In this document: positions 10,845-23,864 of the stretch, piece after piece | Numbering within the stretch: position 1 is the stretch's first letter | How the letters are laid out: every line of letters starts with the position of its first letter | DNA from: Dasypus novemcinctus | Taxonomy: Eukaryota > Chordata > Mammalia > Cingulata > Dasypodidae | NCBI RefSeq assembly: GCF_030445035.2 | Contig: NC_080673.1 | Span: 199,080,216 to 199,144,215 of the forward strand | Length of the DNA stretch: 64,000 bases | Direction of reading: 5' to 3' | Notes under the pieces: generated by a model | Seen by the model: only the letters and a program-made list of their open reading frames with translations | What the model was told of the DNA's origin: nothing | Databases searched by the model: none | Made by a program: the position numbers and the translations under genes

Positions 10845-12802
10845 TCACTTTCTTTTTTTATTCTTATTTTTTTCACTATTTTTTTTTAAATGTTACATTA
10901 AAAAAATATAAGATGTCCTCACATACCCCCCACCCCCCTCAACCCACTCCTCCCACATCAACAACCTCTTTCATCATCGTGGCACATTCATTGCATTTGG
11001 TGAATACATTCTGGAGCACTGCTGCACCACATGGATAACGGTTTACATTGTAGTTTGCACTCTCCCCCCGTCCACCCAGTGGGCCATGGCAGGACATACA
11101 ATGTCCAGCATCAATCCCTGCAGTACCACCCAGGAAAACTCCAAGTCCTCAAAATGCCCCCACATCATATCTCTTCTTCCCTCTCCCTACCTTCAGCAGC
11201 TACCGTGGCCACTTTCTCCACATCAGTGCTACAATTTCTTCCATTACTAATCACAATAGTTTCATAGTAGAATATAGTAAGTCCTCTCTAGTCCATACTC
11301 TATTTCTTCATCCTGTGAACCCTGGGATGGTTATGGCCACTCCACCTCTATATTGAAAGGGGGCTTAGATTCCACATGGATGCTGGATGCAATTCTCCTA
11401 CTTGCAGTTGTAGGCAGTCTTGGCTCCTGGTGTGGTGGTTGACCTTCTTCACCTCCCTGTTTGCTGGCCGGGGTAAGTCCAATAAATTAGAGGGTAGGAA
11501 TTGCAAGTCTGCTGAGGCTCAGGGCCTGGCTGTCACATGGACAGTCCAGAGATTCAGGTCTCCTGAGTATACAACAACCCCAGGGCCAACCACAGGTCCA
11601 ATAAAAGTGACAGAAGAGGCATATGTGGAAAGGTCACATCTGAGTTGAACTCCATCACATTCAGGAACACAAATTCCAAAGTAGGACCAACTGACATGGC
11701 ACTGAACTCTAGAGCCATCTGCCATGACCATAGAACCTCTGTAGGTCTCTGTAGTCCTCAGGAGAACCAGTACCTGGGGTTGTATCTACTTTGGCTATCT
11801 CTGGGACCCTGCTGAGGCATGCATAATTGCAACCCCTCTGATGACCTCCCGACTCTTTTTTGGAGACTCATAGACATATAAACTCATTTGTCCTTTCTAT
11901 TTCCCCCTAGGAGCCAAGATCATATAGACCTTGGAAAACAATATAGGGAAGCATGTACAGGACCTTGTAATAGGAAATGGCTTCATGAACTTTACACGAA
12001 AAGCACAAGCAGCAAAAGAACAAATAGATAAATGGGACTTCCTCAAAAATAAAGCCTTTTGCACCTCAAAGGAGTTTGTCAAGAAAGTGAAAAGACAACC
12101 TACCCAATGGCAGAAAATATTTGGTAACCATATATCTGATAGGAGACTAATATCCTGCAAATATAAAGAACTCCTATATCTTGAAAATAAAAGGACAAAC
12201 AGCCCATTTTTAAAATGGGCAAGAGATTTAAACAGACACTTCTCCAAAGAAGAAATATAAATGGCTAAAAAGCACATGAAAAAATGCTCAAAATCACTAA
12301 CTGTTAGGGAAATGCAAATCAAAACTACAATGAGACACCATCTTACTCCCATAAGACTGGCAGCTATCCAAAAAACAGAAGACTACAAGAGCTGGAGAGG
12401 ATGTGTCAGAATGGGAACACTCACCCACAGCTGGTGGCAATGCAGAAGGATTAGCCATTCTGGAGGACAGTTTGGCAGTTTCTCAAAAAACTAGCTATAG
12501 ATTTGCCATATGACCCAGCAATTCCACTACTGGCTATATACCCAGTAGAACTGAAAACAAGGACAAAAACTGATATATGCATACCAATGTTCATAGCAGC
12601 ACTATTCACTATTGCCAAAAGTTGGAATTAATCCAAATGCCCATCAACAGATGAACGGATAAATAAAATGTGGTATATACATACAATGGAATACTACTCA
12701 GCTGTAAGAAGGAATACAGTATATGGATGAATCTTGAGGACCTTATGTTGAGTGAAGCAACCCAGGCATTGAAGGACAAATACTACATGACCTCACTTTC
12801 TT
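10845..12802. mobile_element. Twin-primed (5'-inverted) young L1 with 10-bp TSD
   Basis: The element is flanked by TCACTTTCTT at 10845-10854 and 12793-12802. The left part (10855 to about 11910) is L1 3' UTR on the minus strand with its T-rich tail at the left edge. The right part (about 11935-12792) is the end of L1 ORF2 on the plus strand, including frames at 11931-12260 and 12261-12494 that read as L1 reverse-transcriptase-protein C-terminus. A 3' half in one orientation and a 5' half inverted, between one pair of target duplications, is the recognised product of twin priming. ORF2 is broken by several stops, so the copy is dead. Confidence 0.85.
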
Positions 12803-13110
12803 AATAGTGTCTTTTTAGGCAGAGATGTTTTATTTTATTTTGTTTAAGTCCAATTTATATATATTTTTCTTTTATGTTTAGTGTTTTGTGTACCAAGAAA
12901 CTTTGCCTATCCCTCAAGGGCATGAGCATAATTTCTTGTGTTATCCTCTAGATTTATAATCTTTGCTTTTAAATGTTGTGCTATGATCCTTCATAAATTA
13001 AATGTGATTATTGGAATAAGGTATGGGTTGAGATTTATTTATTTTTCTATTGAGATAGCTACTTTTTCACTTACTGCTTCTTGAAAACTTCTTAGACTGC
13101 CTTGGTTCCT
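12803..13110 (-). mobile_element. Old L1 (L1M-type), continuation
   Basis: The text after the right TSD (AATAGTGTCTTTTTAGGCAG, then CCAATTTATATATATTTTTC and CTTTGCCTATCCC) is the reverse complement of L1 ORF2 and continues directly from the copy that stops at 10844. This shows that the inner L1 was inserted into it. Confidence 0.75.
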
Positions 13111-13160
13111 TTGCTGGAAATCAGTTTAACATCCATAAGAAACACATCATAACCATCTAC

Positions 13161-13677
13161 TGTTCTAATTTGCCCAAAAGCTGTTGGGAGAAATATACAA
13201 GAAATGGGTTGGCTTTTATAATGGGAATTTATTATGTTAAAAGCTTACAATTCTGAGACTTTGAAAATGTCCAAATCATGGCATCATCATATATGCTGTC
13301 TCACTGAAGGTTTGCTGCTGGTGATACTGGTCTCCTGCCATGTGGCAAAAACATGGACATGTCTGCTTCTCTTCCGGGTCCCATTGTTTCAGCTTCTGAC
13401 GGTTCTGTATGTGGCTTCCTCTCTCCTGGGTTCCTCTCTGAGTTCCTGGTTCCTACTCTCTGTCTCTGTGGCTTTTTTCCCACGTGTCTGCTGCTTTTAG
13501 CCCTCCAGCAGGAGGACAAAGACCTACACTGGGTCACACCTCACTGAAATACTCCAACCAAAGTCACCCTCTCCCCCCGCCCCACACAACTGAATCCAAT
13601 CCAATCAAAGAGTCCCATGCCCACAGGAATGGATTAGCTTCAAGAACATGACTTTTTCTGGGAATTACAAAAAACCA
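13161..13677 (-). mobile_element. Solo LTR, family B
   Basis: Same family as 47233-47812 and the fragment at 63850-64000. On the plus strand it runs from TGTTCTAATTTGCCC through a TGGGAATTTATTATG core, ATGGCATCATCA and TGCTGCTGGTGATAC to GAATGGATTAGCTTCAAGAACAT and GGGAATTACAA. It is oriented minus, since the 47 kb copy has TG...CA ends and a 5-bp TSD. The TSD here is degraded. The name 'family B' is mine. Confidence 0.7.
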
Positions 13678-13833
13678 TAAACTATTCATTTACATCATGC
13701 TAGTGATTTTGCAAGTACCAGGTTTCATTCAAGGAGTAACACCCTCCTGTTAGTGGAGTATGAGACTTCTAAGGGCTTAATTTTGTTCTCTCGACAAAAT
13801 AATACATTCCACTATAAAAGCCAGGTGAACCTC

Positions 13834-14467
13834 TGTGTCAGTTTTATATTATGAATTCCAAAAAAGATATTTGATTATGTTTGTAAATGGTTCATTCCCC
13901 TGGGCATAATACACTTTGACTGTATTAGATTAAGTGGTGATGTCTTTGATTAAATTATGTTAAGATTAGGGCTTTGATTCACTGATTTCAGTAGAGTATA
14001 ATAGTCCATGCCCCCTTTGTGGGTTATACACTCAAGGAGAACACGGAAGTTCAACAGAGAAGTTGAACACAATAGGAGACACACAGAGGAATAGAGAGAG
14101 AGCTCCACAGACACAGAATAGGAATGTACTTTGATCCTAAGGACCTGTGGAAAAGAGATGAGTCATTCACCTGAGAGTTTACAGCTGACCTTGTGATGAG
14201 AATAGAACAGCTGAGCCCTGAAAGAAAAAAGCCCTCCAGCCTACAGCTGAGACTGGAAGAAGCAGGACCCATGGGGACTTAAGAGTGTAGAGGAAGGTTG
14301 AAATTCCCAGATGCCACTCACCATCTTGCTTCAACACATGGCAACAGAGTTTGGTAAGGAAGTAACCTTGAGTTGGACACTTAAAGGACCTTGTAACTAT
14401 AAGCTTTTATCCCCAAACAAATACCTTTTATAAAAGCCAGCAGCAGCCCTTTTAGTTGACTAATACA
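13834..14467 (+). mobile_element. Solo LTR, family A, with 5-bp TSD
   Basis: Begins TGTGTCAGTTTTATATTATG and ends GTTGACTAATACA, flanked by ACCTC at 13829-13833 and 14468-14472. It contains the family-A landmarks seen at 17060, 29385, 30631 and 39990: ATGAATTCCAAAAA, TTTGTAAATGG, CATCTTGCTTCAACACATGGCAAC, and an AAACAAATACC poly-A signal region near its 3' end. A 5-bp duplication and TG/CA ends fit an ERVL/MaLR-type LTR. Confidence 0.85.
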
Positions 14468-14474
14468 ACCTCTG

Positions 14475-14788
14475 AAGTGTTTTGTCCAAATTAGAACACA
14501 GGAAGAAAAGAGAAAACTATTAAATGCCATGAGAGAAGAGAGGGTAAGAGAGAGAGAGAAGAGGGAGGAAGGGAGAAAGTTTATATGTACCAGATCAAGA
14601 ATGAAAATAATATTAAAATTATAACCAGATACACTGGCAGCTAGGAGACAATGGAGAAAAATGCCTTTGATATTCTGAGAAAAAAAGTGTTTCTGTTCCT
14701 AGAATTCTATATCCAGTCCAGATATCACACAAGTAAAAGTAGACTTGAAATACTGTCAGATGAGCAAGATCTCAATAATGATACCATC
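14475..14788 (+). mobile_element. Possible old L1 ORF1 fragment
   Basis: Text around 14640-14780 (CTTTGATATTCTGAGAAAAAAAG, then CTAGAATTCTATATCCAG) resembles the late ORF1 region of old L1 on the plus strand. It is followed by an LTR inserted at 14789. The left edge is unclear. Confidence 0.45.
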
Positions 14789-15218
14789 TGTAATGGTTAG
14801 GCTAATGTGTCAACTCTGCTAAGTAATTGTGCCCAGTTATTTGGTCAAGCAAGCACTGGGCTAATTGTAATATAAGGACATTTATGGACTTTAGTCATCA
14901 GTGAGTTTACTGCGTAGATGGCTGATTACATCTACATCAACCAGAGAGATTGTCATCAGCAGTGAGTGATGCTTTATCCAATCAGTTGACTGCCTTAAAG
15001 GGGAAAGTGATTTCAGCATTCAGAGAGAATTTTCCAGCTTGTGTTTGGACAGCCAATGTCTCCCGGAAACTCATCAAGGACCTTCATTGGACTTTCATCG
15101 GAGCTCCTGGTTTGCAGCCTGCCTGCAGAACCTGGACTTGTGCATCCCCATGGTCAAGTGAGAGACTCATAGAAATCTCCTGTTGATTCTGTTTCCCTTG
15201 AGAACCCTGAAAAATACA
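14789..15218 (+). mobile_element. MaLR-type solo LTR with 5-bp TSD
   Basis: Starts TGTAATGGTTAGGCTAATGTG and ends CTGAAAAATACA, flanked by CCATC at 14784-14788 and 15219-15223. The wording (GTGCCCAGTTATTTGGTCAAGC, GGCTGATTACATCTACATCAA, CAATCAGTTGACTGCC, TTCTGTTTCCCTTGAGAACCCTGA) matches the general plan of MLT1-like MaLR LTRs. Confidence 0.85.
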
Positions 15219-17059
15219 CCATCTGTGGACACTCTTTTAGGAAGCTCCTAGAAGGTGTGCCAATGAACACAAGGAGCTAAAGTAAGGTATAATAAGGCAT
15301 GAGATCCAGAACATAGAGGATACTGACAAGACGCAAAGAAAATCCCTGGAAAATAATAAAAGAAAATCCCAAGTTCTCAACTATGAAATTGAATTAGAAA
15401 TCACTCAACATAGATGGGAGCAGGACAAAAATTTCTAGGTTACACAATACTTAATGCACTTAAATGTATTGAGAGGAGATACTTGTAATTGGAAGAAGTG
15501 CAGGGAAAACATTTGTGGTAGGTGCATAGATAATTACAAACAATGACTAAACATTTTCCAGAAAAAGAAAAGACATCATAGTTAACTGAATGGCCCAGCC
15601 ATCAATATAGTTACATGGTCATGAAAATTTAGGCATAAATAAACAAAGTTATAATTTATTTATAGAAAATGGAAGGAAGAATAGAAAGTGACCTAGTGGT
15701 AGAAGCAAGAAAGGAAGGATATGGAAAAAAAAGATAAATCTTCATTTTTCATATTGAGAACATATTAAGTTATGTTTAAAACTGTAAAATCAATAAGTAA
15801 TAAGAGATATTTAGTTCTGTTATATAAACATAGGGATAACGGTGGGAAGAAAAGGGATAGGAGAGTGGTAAGCAACAGTCTTTTCCCTAACAATACTTGT
15901 AGAACTATTTTATTTTTCAGTAAATTAATGTATAATGGATGAAAATAAAAATATTCTTTTTTGGTTTTAAAGAAAGTTCTTTAATTTAAGAATATGGAGA
16001 ACATGGAGAAAATTCCAGGACTAGCAGTGTTTCTCTAGGTGCCTTAGACTTCAGCTTCCTTTCTGTAAAATGAGGATAATTAAACCTATTTTTCAGTTTT
16101 ATGAGGATGTACTATGAACATCTTGCTACGCAGATACAGGTAACAGGCTTTTTAATAAAGGATTTTTCAGTGACTATCTGAGTTGAGACCATCTGAATTC
16201 CTTCTTAAAGCTCAGATTCCTGGGTCCCACCCATAACCTACTAAATCCTAATTTCTGGCTTTCAGGCTTATAAATTTGCTTATATGTTAAAACCTCAGTT
16301 AATAGGCTTGCTAAGCATGGGCAAGCAAGGCATCAGACTGACTTGATTTTAGTCAATATATTGCATATATTAGTAACCTGGGAAAGTGTTCTTTAAATTC
16401 TCTCGTACTCAGTTTTCCAACTTTGTGAATAAGAGATGATGATTTCTCCTGCACAGAAAACCCTTAGCCCTGGGCCACTTACTTGGTGGGTGATCAATAA
16501 ACGTGAGTTTCTTCCTTCTCCATGAATCAGCTTTGTCTCTGATTTAAAATTGTCTTGGCACATTACAGAACCAGACAGTTGAAATAAAAATCTCCAGACA
16601 TTGAATTGGTTCCAGCTTCAATTGTACAAACTACCAACAGCTGGTTATTGAGCTTCCAGTATGTGCCCGGCATTCTGTTAGATGCTAGGAGGAAAATTAG
16701 CATTTTGGGAAATGAAGTTTATGTCATAAGAGGTCATCCTGACAGAAGGCTTCAATGTTAAGATACTTTAGAACCAAAAAATGTTAAGGATGTAAGACAC
16801 CCTGGAGAAGTCTGGTTAAACAGTCTATTACACAGAGGAAGAGACTGAGAATCTGCAAGGTTGAGATTTTCCTACAAGTATATAGACAATGAAAGGCACC
16901 AGACTCAGGTGGAACAATTCATAGGTCAATTTTCCTTTGAATGCAAACTGATTTTCAAAATTTTTGTAATTAACAGCTGAAGCATTTATTACACTCAATA
17001 TATTAAATATTTGCAAGTATACATACGTATATACAAGCAAAGCTCCTCTGCCGAAGTAA
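15219..17059. other. No gene; scattered ancient repeats
   Basis: From 15220 to about 15760 the sequence may be the continuation of an old L1/HAL1-like piece. Around 15990-16140 and 16370-16510 there are MIR-like words (GATGATTTCTCCTGC, GATCAATAAACG). No coding sequence is recognised. Confidence 0.4.
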
Positions 17060-17682
17060 TGGATTAGTCAGCCAAAGGGGTACTGACGTAAAGTACTGGA
17101 ACTCTGTTGACCTTTATAAAGGGTATTTATTTGAGGTAGAAGCTTACCTCAAGTCACAAGGTCCTAAAGAGTCCAACTCATGGTACCATAAGAGGTACTT
17201 TCTTACCCAAAGTCATTTGCCATGTGTTGAGCAAGATGGTGATGATGTCTATGAGGGTTCAACCTTCTTTTATCCTTAGGGATCTGCTTCTTCCAATCTC
17301 AGTTGTAGTCTGGCAGAGGGCTTGTCTCTCATCCTCTGGGGCTCATTTCTTTCTGGACTCAGTTACTCTTTACTCTTCCCAAGGTCAGCTGTAAACTATG
17401 AGGCTCACCTCTCTTCCCAGAGCCACAGGATCTCTGTGTATCTTCTCTGCGTATCTACTTCCATGTGAGAGTCTGTTTTATCAGTCCACCAAGGGTGCTG
17501 GGACTCAACTCCAAGTGGCACTCTAATGATATGGTTGAACCAAAGCCCTAATCTTAACAAAATGTAATCAGACATCTCAGCTGAATCTAATATAATCAAA
17601 GGTAATCTTGCCCAGAGGAACAGACCAGTTTACAAACATAATCTAAATCTCTAGTTGGAATTCATAAATATCAAACTCCACA
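17060..17682 (-). mobile_element. LTR, family A, minus orientation
   Basis: The plus strand begins TGGATTAGTCAGCCAAAGG, the complement of the family-A 3' end, and finishes GAATTCATAAATATCAAACTCCACA, the complement of its 5' end. Immediately beyond the LTR 5' end (about 17683-17694), the minus strand reads AGAGGGTGGAG just before the LTR's TG. That resembles a polypurine tract, so this may be a 3' LTR with internal sequence to its right rather than a solo LTR. Confidence 0.7.
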
Positions 17683-17978
17683 CTCCACCCTCTGAATTCC
17701 AAAAAGATATTACAATATTCCAAAACACTTTAAATCAATAACAATGCTAAGTATAAAATCATATCACAAATCAGTTTATAGAAATGCAGTTTGTCTTAAG
17801 ACAAAGTCCCATTTGGCTGTAGACCTCTGAAACTTACAAAATAAGTTATCTGCTTCCAATATACAAAGGTTCAGACAAAGGCAAACACTTACGTTACCAT
17901 AAGGAGAAATTGGGAAGGAAACATGAGTTACAGGTCCAAAAGCGTTCTGAAAACCTGCAGGGCATACTTCATTAGATT
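17683..17978 (-). mobile_element. Possible LTR-element internal region, part 1
   Basis: Unique-looking sequence between the family-A LTR and the CTBP2 retrocopy. It is assigned to the LTR element's interior only because a polypurine-like tract adjoins the LTR. Includes the left CTBP2 target-site duplication, TACTTCATTAGATT at 17965-17978. No open frame of note. Confidence 0.35.
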
Positions 17979-18535
17979 TTTTTTTATTACTTTTTATTGA
18001 AAACTGCACTGAATGTTAAATGTCCACTTTTACAATAAACAAAGACAGTAATGGTAACTCACACTAAAACAAAACATACTTCTGATAGCCATTATTTTTC
18101 TGTTTAGGACAGTTTTAAAGTTTGTTTTTGTTTTTGTTTTTTGTCACAAAAACAGGACTATACCTATACAAAGGCTCAAAATAGGTCATCGTTAAAAAAA
18201 AAGGCGATTCACAAAAGACTATGAATGTAACAATTAACTAGTTGATACAAATCTAACAGGATTTGTTAAAATCAGTCACATCTAATAACACATCTGAAGT
18301 GTTCTTGTATAAAATATCAAGTGAAGAAAAGAAGACTTTATCAATGTCTAAAAAAGTGGGTTTGCTCATAGACGATCTGACAAGTTACCATAAAAAGTGT
18401 TTCCTGAGACATAAGGAAATGCAACATTATTCTTCTTGAACGCTTTTAAGTTCAAGACTTTCCACTCAATAAAATAGCTGAGGATCTGAAACTGGGAAAA
18501 TATATTTGAGTATAAACAGCTTGTGGAACTTAATA

Positions 18536-18554
18536 CTTTTTTTTTTTTTTTTTT
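18536..18554. repeat. Poly-T tract in CTBP2 3' UTR
   Basis: A run of about 19 T on the plus strand, in a region read as retrocopy 3' UTR. On the retrocopy sense strand it is an A run and could be mistaken for the tail. The actual end is placed at 17979 by the TSD. Confidence 0.8.
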
Positions 18555-19104
18555 AACATCATCAGAGGATACTATTGAACTTCAGCCAATGTGCGGGCTC
18601 AGTACACAGTTCAGATGTGAGAAAAGCACTTCTCTGTACAGGAGCTGTACTGTCTTCCATCCTCTACCTGCAGTGGTCTAACACAGGCAAACAATTTTCT
18701 CCCCCATTTGTAGTAATTTAATCTTCCTAAAATTTTCCCAAAAGAGGTAACCAGCCCCATGAATCAACGGGGCTAGAATCATAGAACAGGGGTTTCCTCT
18801 ATTATATTTTTTATTTCAATGTTTGGAACTCTTAATGCGACATTCTAGAGTAAGGTGCTCAGGACCTGCTGTGCCCAAGGGACTGATAAAGGAAAAATAT
18901 CTTTTTATTCATTGTGATTTGATGCACAGATGAAAAACTTAACACACAATAACAGAAGTTGGTCGTTAATAAATCACGTCCTAGTCTCTCTGCACGTTGG
19001 AAGCAGACGACTTCAGTTTACCCGCGCCTGGGCTTCTAGCTCTTTTGTAGTTTTAACTCTGCAACATCAATGATGCATTATGTCCGGAATCAGTTGAAAA
19101 GACC

Positions 19105-19546
19105 GGATGGAGGAATAGAGTATGGATTAGAGTGGATTTACTGATATTCTATTTGTGAACTATTGTGATTAGTAATCGAAGAAAATGTGGCATTGGTGTG
19201 GAGAAAGTGGCCATGGTGGCTGCTGGGGGTAGGGAGTGGGAGGAAGGGATGTGATGTGGGGACATTTTTGGGGGTTGGAGGTGCTGCAGGGACAGTTACC
19301 AGACATTGTGTGTCCTTCCATGGCCCACTGGGTGGACGGGGGGAGAGTGTGGGCTATGGTGTGGACCATTGACCATGAGGGGCAGTGGTGCTCAGAGATG
19401 TATTTACCAAATGCAATGAATGTCTCATGATGATGGAGGAGAATGTTGCTATGGGGGGAGGAGTGGGATGAGGAGGGTGGGGAGTATATGGGGACCTCAT
19501 ATTTTTTTAATGTAACATTTAAAAAAATAAAGACCAACAGAAAAAA
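19105..19546 (+). mobile_element. Young L1 3' end inside the CTBP2 retrocopy
   Basis: About 440 bp of the same L1 3' UTR found at 6834-7830, ending in an A-rich tail. It is flanked by AAAAGACC at 19097-19104 and 19547-19554 and splits the 3' UTR of the CTBP2 retrocopy. It is therefore younger than the retrocopy. Frames at 19169-19561 and 19187-19430 lie in it and are not genes. Confidence 0.85.
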
Positions 19547-19745
19547 AAAAGACCTTGTCAAATTCCTTTTCTCTTAGTTCATCAACTTTTCACTGTCTCT
19601 TGGCCCCAGGTTTATTCTGAACGATTACCTTACGACCTTCTCTGCTATTGCTCGTTGGGATGCTCTCGATTGTCCCCGTGTTTTGTGGGCTGGTTGGGAG
19701 AAGGAGCTTGGGAAGGGTGTGCCACCGTGGGGAGGTTGTGTGTCA

Positions 19746-20973
<1,228 letters not shown>

Positions 20974-21481
20974 TTATTGAACTTTGCAACTCTCTGATTC
21001 AAAAGGCAAAGCAGTCCTCTAAGAACTTAGGGGAACTCGCAGGAGTCAGCGCGCATTACGTCGCTATGAACCCAATATTTATCTGTCCACAAACTCTATA
21101 GTTCACACGAAGCGCTGTCCGTCGTTTAAAGGGAATATAGATTCATTGGTTCAAAACCATTCAAGACGATGAAACCCTCGTCCCGGGCCGCTGGCGTCCA
21201 CTGCGAAGGGCGCCTACCCGGGAGGCGACAACGCTCTCCCACCCTACCCAGCGGCGGTGGCGCTGGCGGTGGCCGTGGCGGTGGCGGCTGCGGTGCGGCA
21301 CCCCCTCAGCGCAGCATGACTCTTGGCTCGGTCCCTCGCTCCTCGGGGGGCCACCAGCTCCTCCGGGCCGCTCCCGAGCCACCTTAAAAGGACACACGCA
21401 CACTGGGACTCACGCGAAAACTTAATTTCTCCAGCTCCCCGCCCTTTCCCCTCCCTCCCGTCGCTTCCCTTTCTTTCCCTC

Positions 21482-22080
21482 TACTTCATAAGATTAAAGT
21501 CTGAGAGACATTCTCAAGATGATGGTTTTTCCTCCCTGGGGCCTAATGGGGACCTACCCTATCCACAGGCTTGCCCAAGGGCCATTTTCTTGGTGGCATT
21601 CCCGAGAACATTGGGGTGGTAGCCACACTTTACCCAATCATTGGGGTAGTGTCTCAGCCCCCCTTAGTACAACGAGGGGGAGGCAACATTCTCCTTACTC
21701 GCTGGCCTATAGATCCAATCATCTCAGAGCAATGAGGTGGTGACCTGGCCTTCCCTATTCTATGGCGGGGGCAGGTCCACCCCTCTCAGACCTACGGGGT
21801 TGTCATCCTTACTCTCCCCAACTCTTGGGGAATGTTCTCCACCCTTTCTGTAGCTTGGGGCAGCAAAACTCTCCTTGAACAGCAGTCTGGAACATCCACT
21901 CCCTTCAAATAACTCACCCTCTCTGTACACATGAGTGGGGTTCCTCTCTTGTCCCAAGGAGATGTCTTAATCCTAGATCTAAACTTCCATGGCTTTCCTC
22001 TTAAAGCCGTTTTCCCTTCCATGTTTCCCTTACATGTTCAGGCTTTTTTTGTGGCTCCAAGACTTATTGCTAGGAAAGTG
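21482..22080 (-). mobile_element. Possible LTR-element internal region, part 2
   Basis: Sequence to the right of the CTBP2 TSD. It has repeated ATTGGGGT-type phrases (around 21610-21650) and several CCCC-rich stretches unlike its neighbours. It may be the continuation of the region at 17683-17978, split by the retrocopy. No conserved protein was seen in the overlapping frames 21323-22022. Confidence 0.35.
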
Positions 22081-22244
22081 TTCATGGTGCATAAGTAAAA
22101 CCATTTGTAGAATTTTATTTTCAAATTCACAGCACTTTCTGTTGTTCTTTTACGTTACATGAAACAAAACAAAACGTTTTATTTACATGAAGGGAAATTA
22201 AGTTTTGAGAAACACCTTCATTGACCTCAAAAGCAATGGCAATG

Positions 22245-22728
22245 ATTCATTTTTTTAAGATAAGGTTTTTTAAAAAATTTATTTATTTCTCCCCCCTCCC
22301 TCCCCCATTGTCTGCTTTCTGTGTCCATTCACTGTGTATTCTTCTGTGTCTGCTTATATTCTCATTAGCGGTGTCTGGGAACCAATCTTGGGAACTTCCG
22401 GAGTGGGAAAGAGGCAACCATTCTCTTTCGCCACCTCAGCTCATTGATCTGCTGTGTCTCTTATTCTCTCTCCTCTGTGTCTCTTTTTGTTGCATTGCCT
22501 TGCTGCCCCAGCTCTCCACATGGGCCAGCACTCTTGCACAGGGCATCACTCCTGCACAGGAGTACACTCTTGCATGGGGCAGCACTCCTATGTGGGGCAT
22601 TACTCTGCATTGGCCAACATTCCATGCAGGCCAGCACTCCACATGGGCCAGCTTGCCACACAGGCCAGCTTGTCTTCACCAGGAGGCCCTGGGCATAGAG
22701 CCCAATTGCTTGAGCCACATCTGCTTCC
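22245..22728 (-). mobile_element. DAS SINE, minus orientation
   Basis: Plus strand runs from a T-rich start through TGTCTGCTTTCTGTGTCCATTCACTGTG, a repeated GGGCAGCACTC / GGCCAGCACTCC block of about 15-bp units, then GCTTGAGCCACATCTGCTTCCC, the complement of the tRNA-derived head. The stacked near-repeats (22520-22680) give Cys/His-rich frames that are not genes. A weak TSD (CAATGATTCATT and CAATATTTCATT) flanks it. Confidence 0.85.
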
Positions 22729-23344
22729 CAATATTTCATTGTGTTAGTGCTTGTTCCTAAGGAACAGAACTCAGTCACATTAAAGGAAATCTTCCCAAGG
22801 ACAGGCATTCATTCTTCTATTCATTCAACCAACAGGTATTCCAAGCGCCCTGTGTGCAAAGAATTCTGTTAGCTTTTGGATGTTGACTATTGGAGCACAA
22901 CAATTCTTTTTACTCCTGGATATATGTTGTTCTTGTTGAGAGAAGAGATAGCAAGATGGGCTTGAAATCAGTCATAATCATGACTATTTTCTTGTTGCAT
23001 GTGCCTTCTATACCTGTACCATACTAAATCCTCTACATGGTTACATGGTCTAACTTCATCTTCACAGTTATCATGCAAGCAGTCTGCTATTACAATAGTT
23101 TCCCTTGTTATAGATAATGAAATTGCTGCTGAGAGTACTTAAATAATTTTCCTAAAGTCATGCAGCTTTTAAGTAGTTCACATGCTGTTCAAAATCAAAG
23201 ATCTTAATGGTTAAGTTCTTCTAAGACAGCACATAAGATGAAAGAGTAAAGCAAATGATTGTTGATGCATGGGTAGGAGGTGAGATAAGACAACTCTCTT
23301 AGCATGTACAAGTCTGCATTGTAAGCTAGGAAGGAAGCTGTTTC
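22729..23344. other. No recognised gene
   Basis: Contains a MIR/L2-like phrase near 22810-22850 and 23080-23160 (GAAATTGCTGCTGAGAG, TAATTTTCCTAAAGTCATGCAGC), so an ancient SINE remnant is possible. Confidence 0.4.
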
Positions 23345-23766
23345 AATTTCTTAGTTCCCTGGGGCTGCCATAACAAAGCACCACAAACTAGAAACAACAG
23401 AAATTTATTGTCTCACAGTTCCAGTGGCTGGAAGCTCAAAATCAAGGTGTTGACAAGGCCATGCTCTGGCTGAACACTGTATGGAAGAATCTAGTCACAC
23501 CTCTTCTAGTTTCCAGTATATGACGGCAATCTCTAGCATTCCTTGTCTTGCAGCTACAGGACTTCAATCTCTGCCTCTGTTACATGGCCTTCTACTCTGT
23601 GTCTGTCTGTGCTCTTCTCTTCCTTTTCATCTCACCCTAATCCAGTTGGGCCTCATCTTTACTGACCACATCTTCAAAGATCATATTTCCAAATAAAGTT
23701 GTGTTCATGGGATGGGGGTTAGAACATGAACAAATCTTTTGTGGGGGATACAGTTCAACCCATTAA
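23345..23766 (-). mobile_element. MST-type MaLR solo LTR
   Basis: The plus strand has the complement of the MST LTR: TTAGTTCCCTGGGGCTGCCATAACAAAGCACCACAAACTAG, AGAAATTTATTGTCTCACAGTTCC, then GGGGGATACAGTTCAACCCA. The phrases are in order and well conserved. Frame 23481-23696 is within it. Confidence 0.85.
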
Positions 23767-23864
23767 AAAAACAGGTTATAAAAGATAAATCATGAAAGTT
23801 ACACCAAGTAAAATAGCATATAGGAAAGATCAGACTAGAAATATGTGAAGATTTTTATGAATCC

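Noticed and set aside
11897..12352. A 151-codon minus frame
   Set aside because: It is antisense to L1 ORF2 in the twin-primed copy.
21160..21400. CpG island promoter
   Set aside because: The GC-rich, triplet-rich block belongs to the CTBP2 5' UTR carried by the retrocopy. It is not evidence of a local promoter.
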